A DNA stretch of 8,816 nt from DAIOGN01 sp036745245 (GTDB lineage: Bacteria > Zixibacteria > MSB-5A5 > JAUVRN01): the NCBI GenBank assembly GCA_036745245.1, contig DAIOGN010000129.1, forward strand, positions 1 to 8,816, given 5' to 3'. The notes under the pieces were generated by a model. That model was not told where the DNA came from, made no database searches, and worked only from the letters and a program-made list of their open reading frames with translations. Below, piece by piece: positions 7,601-8,816 of this stretch; the stretch's first letter is position 1; the number at the start of each line of letters is the position of its first letter. The position numbers and the translations under genes were made by a program.

Positions 7601-7973
7601 TCAGGTGAACTCGCCACCGTTGCGGGGAACAGAATCGGCCTCAGCTGCCCTGGACAGCGTCGTGGTGTGGGGACTCGACTTCTCCTTCGTCGGTGACCTG
7701 GGCCTGTGGATCCCTGTCGCAGAGTCCGGATGTCCGATCACGATGACGGGCGACGTGAATTTGAGCGGAACGCTCACGTCGGCCGACATTATCGGCATGG
7801 TGAATTATGTATTCAAGGGAGGGTCGACACCTCTTCCGTGTCCTGCATCCGGCGACCTGAATTGCAACGGATCGGTCACGTCGGCAGACATCATCACCCT
7901 GGTAAACCACATCTTCAAGGGCGGGCCGGCTCCATGCGATGCGTGCACCAGTCCGCTGGCTGCGGGTTGTTAG
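4662..7973 (+). CDS. Large secreted protein with dockerin pairs at both ends, PKD-like domain and glycine-rich modules
   Basis: The gene encodes 1103 residues of unknown function. A signal peptide covers about residues 1-25 (basic MRR, hydrophobic core, likely cut after AQA25); C16 lacks a proper lipobox. Residues 29-83 hold two dockerin-like calcium loops (D31/D33/N35/N39/D42 and D63/D65/N67/N71/D74). A beta-rich, cysteine-bearing stretch follows (about 100-275), then a PKD-like fold at about 282-350 (YFGNGDS, YTYPIAGTYTV). Residues 474-480 form a CAPCSLC cluster. Residues 533-830 are glycine-rich with degenerate modules. A probable beta-sandwich spans about 850-1020, and a second dockerin pair lies at 1028-1086, followed by a cysteine-rich tail ending in Cys. 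The mature chain has about 37 cysteines, suggesting an oxidising, extracytoplasmic location. No catalytic motif, sortase signal, PEP-CTERM or type IX sorting tail was recognised. A role in surface or matrix assembly through dockerin contacts is inference. A strong terminator follows. Confidence 0.93.
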   Translation: MRRLSMFLLFLLATLCSASTLFAQADFIRGDVDGNQVVNGQDANLLQQHIFISVPIQCMDAADVDDNGALNILDLNTLQSFINTGNPPMRPPYPACGQDPTGDALNCVTGCPAVSGCDTLCLISPSFAPSGDTAMNGGHYVFCDFTIAQGVDVSVNGACTLDVAGTFLIDSGASLRSHCTPLVINHLQDTGFLAIYGEVTDTCATSSDSGGTLILRSRGGMILGGETSGPTASITAADVFIGDPDYQALFEPDTVNYVLTGESLMTDLPPLCGIRGSFLPPATIEIELIQLSLTSVPMTGTLYFGNGDSLINPPLTLQYTYPIAGTYTVMYHLEDNLGHFTRTSLIASVPSGEMLQGHVTPFVSSSMVVGAGQSGTYTGEAPASCESSSWSFEGDFRAGPVANYSWLTPAISTAIFSGTMGSSVREILVPVYVNLEGLDAETYYPPAPGTPFPGCGDPPLSLDAFSPDAHSTACAPCSLCDVPPEALGFPPTSSYLVLGDATVRTLRSGGWVLIGFEDATIIIRSGFSMTAADGADGGIGSSGKPGGGMGLVTLEGEVIECGGSYEVGSGGDGGDKDVTACPADSKAGRGGDAGGVVYLAPMGSVSWCGAISLYGGDGGDGGNASATGTPAGACENGCAATSRGGRGGFGGGGLSVFASAICYDSGYSVTFGNASSGGDGGAAVSVATDGGNCGICAFKAGDGGFAGAYGGKGGPAYFYFAMHPTPPASLLAGHLISAGSWDGGDGADADATAGHGGDALVDCCQPPVPGIDGGKGGDADAHGGRRGRGVTTNGVHGLGNAICGNGGDGMDGRPPGAGGGGAIAHDDIEPGKPCALTPCPPGLPGGPCPQNMPWNLHWPSLPFDFKWGQNDTTGSGSIFEGTNPVGNLPIKFFGQSSYQSLSGNAGQVPVYSQQQGRAYASPGAMSFDLTNLPGGATTSSFYAELLDHSGDPSNVHLLGYSGGVLVSQQVGSAACEETTLQVNSPPLRGTESASAALDSVVVWGLDFSFVGDLGLWIPVAESGCPITMTGDVNLSGTLTSADIIGMVNYVFKGGSTPLPCPASGDLNCNGSVTSADIITLVNHIFKGGPAPCDACTSPLAAGC
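4746..4910 (+). other. N-terminal dockerin type I-like module
   Basis: Residues 29-83 of the secreted protein carry two EF-hand-like loops of the form D-x-D-x-N-x3-N-x2-D, 32 residues apart (D31-D42 and D63-D74). Each is followed by a helix-like segment (ANLLQQHI and LNTLQSFI). All expected calcium-ligand positions are filled. In the family, paired loops of this kind bind calcium and dock onto cohesin modules. It sits directly after the signal peptide, which is an uncommon place for a dockerin. Confidence 0.8.
5505..5711 (+). other. PKD-like beta-sandwich domain
   Basis: Residues about 282-350 of the secreted protein include YFGNGDS, then YTYPIAGTYTVMYHLEDNLG, which follows the PKD pattern of an FGDG-like turn, a Y-Y-aromatic strand, AGTYTV and a D-x-G turn. 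Such domains commonly serve as spacers or as protein and carbohydrate contact surfaces in exported proteins. The N-terminal boundary is approximate. Confidence 0.65.
6258..7151 (+). repeat. Glycine-rich region with four degenerate modules
   Basis: Residues about 533-830 of the secreted protein are dominated by GGDGG, GGKGG and GGRGG runs. Within them, four units of about 47, 57, 60 and 73 residues can be aligned (starting near 6300, 6441, 6612 and 6792). Each has a GG lead, a hydrophobic strand (LVTLEG, VVYLAP, LSVFAS, AYFYFA), a second strand (GSYEVG, AISLYG, YSVTFG, GHLISAG), a GGDG-type run, and a linker with one or more cysteines closing on another GGxGG. Identity between units is low outside the glycines, so this is protein-level, ancient repetition rather than recent DNA duplication. 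The pattern resembles a stacked beta or polyglycine-helix structure. That fold is inference. Confidence 0.7.
7743..7919 (+). other. C-terminal dockerin type I-like module
   Basis: Residues about 1028-1086 of the secreted protein hold two loops 34 residues apart: GDVNLSGTLTSADII (D1031/N1033/S1035/T1039/D1042) and GDLNCNGSVTSADII (D1065/N1067/N1069/T1073/D1076). Each is followed by a VN(Y/H)(V/I)FKGG helix end. The two copies are also similar in DNA: TCACGTCGGC occurs at 7774 and 7876, exactly 102 bases apart. This repeat style is frequent at the C-terminus of secreted proteins in FCB-type candidate phyla. A cysteine-rich tail (C1092, C1095, C1103) ends the protein. Confidence 0.85.
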
Positions 7974-8000
7974 ATACCTGAGCCAGGTCGTCTGCAAGAG

Positions 8001-8031
8001 AAGGGCGGGAGATGATCCCGCCCTTTGTTTT
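8001..8031 (+). terminator. Strong intrinsic terminator after the dockerin protein gene
   Basis: AAGGGCGGGA (8001-8010) pairs perfectly over ten bases with TCCCGCCCTT (8016-8025) around the loop GATGA, followed by TGTTTT. It lies 27 bases past the stop codon. It separates the secreted protein gene from the peptidase gene, which therefore needs its own promoter. Confidence 0.88.
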
Positions 8032-8169
8032 GGAATCCAGCGACCTGTGCCCGCAGACCACAATTCACTTTCCCCCGCGAACCGCGGTCTTCTACTTCCC
8101 GGTCGGGTCCGCCTTCCGACAGGGTCGGCGATGTGCCGGCTTTGCTGCGGATCACAGGAGAACTTTCGC
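8032..8169 (+). other. Leader region of the M16 peptidase gene with short dyads
   Basis: No open frame of note occupies this gap. It contains two short perfect inverted repeats: CCGCG/CGCGG at 8075-8087 (three-base loop) and CCGAC/GTCGG at 8116-8128 (three-base loop). Both are short enough to be chance in GC-rich DNA. A promoter must lie here or just upstream if the terminator works, but no convincing -35/-10 pair was found. Confidence 0.3.
8156..8160 (+). promoter_or_regulatory. Ribosome binding site of the M16 peptidase gene
   Basis: AGGAG lies nine bases before the ATG at 8170. An in-frame ATG at 8176 is also possible, but both starts give the same signal peptide core. Confidence 0.65.
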
Positions 8170-8816
8170 ATGACGATGAAGCGGGCCGCGTTCGCGGCCA
8201 TGATCGCACTGGCCCTCAGCTCTGCAGCACAGGCCGAGTTCAAGCTGAACGTACAGGAGCACCGTCTCGACAACGGTCTGACACTCCTGGTGCTGGAGAA
8301 TCGCACCACCCCGGTGGTGACGTACTACACGTTCTACAAGGTGGGTGCACGCAACGAGATCTACGACAACTCGGGCGTGAGCCACTTCTTCGAGCACATG
8401 ATGTTCAACGGGGCGAAGAAGTACGGTCCCAAGATGTTCGACCAGGTGCTCGAGTCGAAGGGCGGGCGCAACAACGCCTACACTTCGCAGAACGTCACCG
8501 CCTACTACGAAGACTTTCCCAACGACGCCCTGGAACTGGTGTTCGATCTCGAATCCGACCGCATGGACCACCTCGACTTGAACGACCGGAGCGTGAGTTC
8601 CGAGGCGGGCGTGGTGTCGGAGGAGCGTCTGGTGGGCGTGGACAACGACAACGAGGGCATCATGTACGAGGAACTGTTTGCCACGGCCTACGTGGCTCAC
8701 CCGTACGGCGCCCCGGTGATCGGCTGGATGGAATCGATCAAGCACTTCAACAAGGCGGACTGCCAGGAATACTTCGACACCTACTACGCTCCCAACAACG
8801 CCGTGGTGGCCATCGT
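8170..8816 (+). CDS. Secreted M16 (insulinase/pitrilysin-type) zinc metallopeptidase, 3'-truncated by window edge
   Basis: The first 215 residues are visible with no stop before the window ends. A signal peptide (about 1-22) ends at an AQA motif before E23, so the protein is exported, probably to the periplasm or outer membrane side. The inverted zinc motif HFFEH (H72, E75 as general base, H76; codons 8383-8397) is followed 76 residues later by E152 in VVSEER. This matches the HxxEH...E zinc site of M16 peptidases. LDNGLTLLVLEN near residue 33, GVSHFFEHMMFNG and NNAYTSQNVTAYY are also standard family blocks, and HPYG and YYAPNNAVV appear later. The active-site set is complete, so this is the catalytic half rather than an inactive partner subunit. 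Whether the full protein is a short (about 450) or double-length (about 900) form lies outside the window. The substrate is unknown; the family degrades peptides and small unfolded proteins. Confidence 0.93.
   Translation, partial: MTMKRAAFAAMIALALSSAAQAEFKLNVQEHRLDNGLTLLVLENRTTPVVTYYTFYKVGARNEIYDNSGVSHFFEHMMFNGAKKYGPKMFDQVLESKGGRNNAYTSQNVTAYYEDFPNDALELVFDLESDRMDHLDLNDRSVSSEAGVVSEERLVGVDNDNEGIMYEELFATAYVAHPYGAPVIGWMESIKHFNKADCQEYFDTYYAPNNAVVAI

Noticed and set aside
8131..8146. TTTGCT with upstream TGTGCC as a sigma54 promoter for the peptidase gene
   Set aside because: With TTGC as the -12 box, the expected -24 GG falls on TG and most flanking positions disagree with the consensus.
7641..8745. 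Minus-strand open frames across the terminator and the peptidase gene
   Set aside because: They cross a strong plus-strand terminator or lie opposite conserved M16 sequence, and show no family motif or ribosome site.

Overview
The window is GC-rich bacterial chromosomal DNA. All five recognisable genes lie on the + strand, and the first and last are cut by the window edges. The organism cannot be fixed from this sequence alone. Three things point to an uncultured, diderm, FCB-type lineage (the Zixibacteria / Eisenbacteria / Latescibacteria kind of genome): a short-chain-type threonine dehydrogenase paired with its ketobutyrate ligase, a large secreted protein with 'TSADII..VN..FKGG' dockerin repeats, and a secreted M16 peptidase. 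This placement is an inference from protein style, not a search result.

Layout. Positions 1-2016 hold the C-terminal four fifths of glycogen phosphorylase, which releases glucose-1-phosphate from storage glucan. After a 118-base gap with a weak possible promoter comes a two-gene threonine catabolism unit. It consists of an SDR-type L-threonine 3-dehydrogenase (2135-3112) and a 2-amino-3-ketobutyrate CoA ligase / glycine C-acetyltransferase (3175-4413), which together turn threonine into glycine and acetyl-CoA. A roughly 250-base spacer follows (4414-4661). It holds two hairpins just after the operon, the second with a short T-run, then a -24/-12-like element and a perfect 8-bp dyad in the probable leader of the next gene.

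The most unusual gene is 4662-7973, an 1103-residue exported protein. It has dockerin-type calcium-loop pairs at both ends, a PKD-like domain, a glycine-rich section of about 300 residues built from four degenerate strand-plus-GGDGG modules, and about 37 cysteines in the mature chain. It ends at a strong intrinsic terminator (8001-8031). A signal-peptide-bearing M16 zinc peptidase then starts at 8170 and runs off the window.

The first three genes are core carbon and amino-acid metabolism. The last two encode exported proteins and look like separate transcription units. I saw no tRNA, rRNA, CRISPR array, insertion sequence, phage gene or toxin-antitoxin pair. No multi-gene novel system is visible; the real novelty candidate is the dockerin / glycine-rich protein and its leader.
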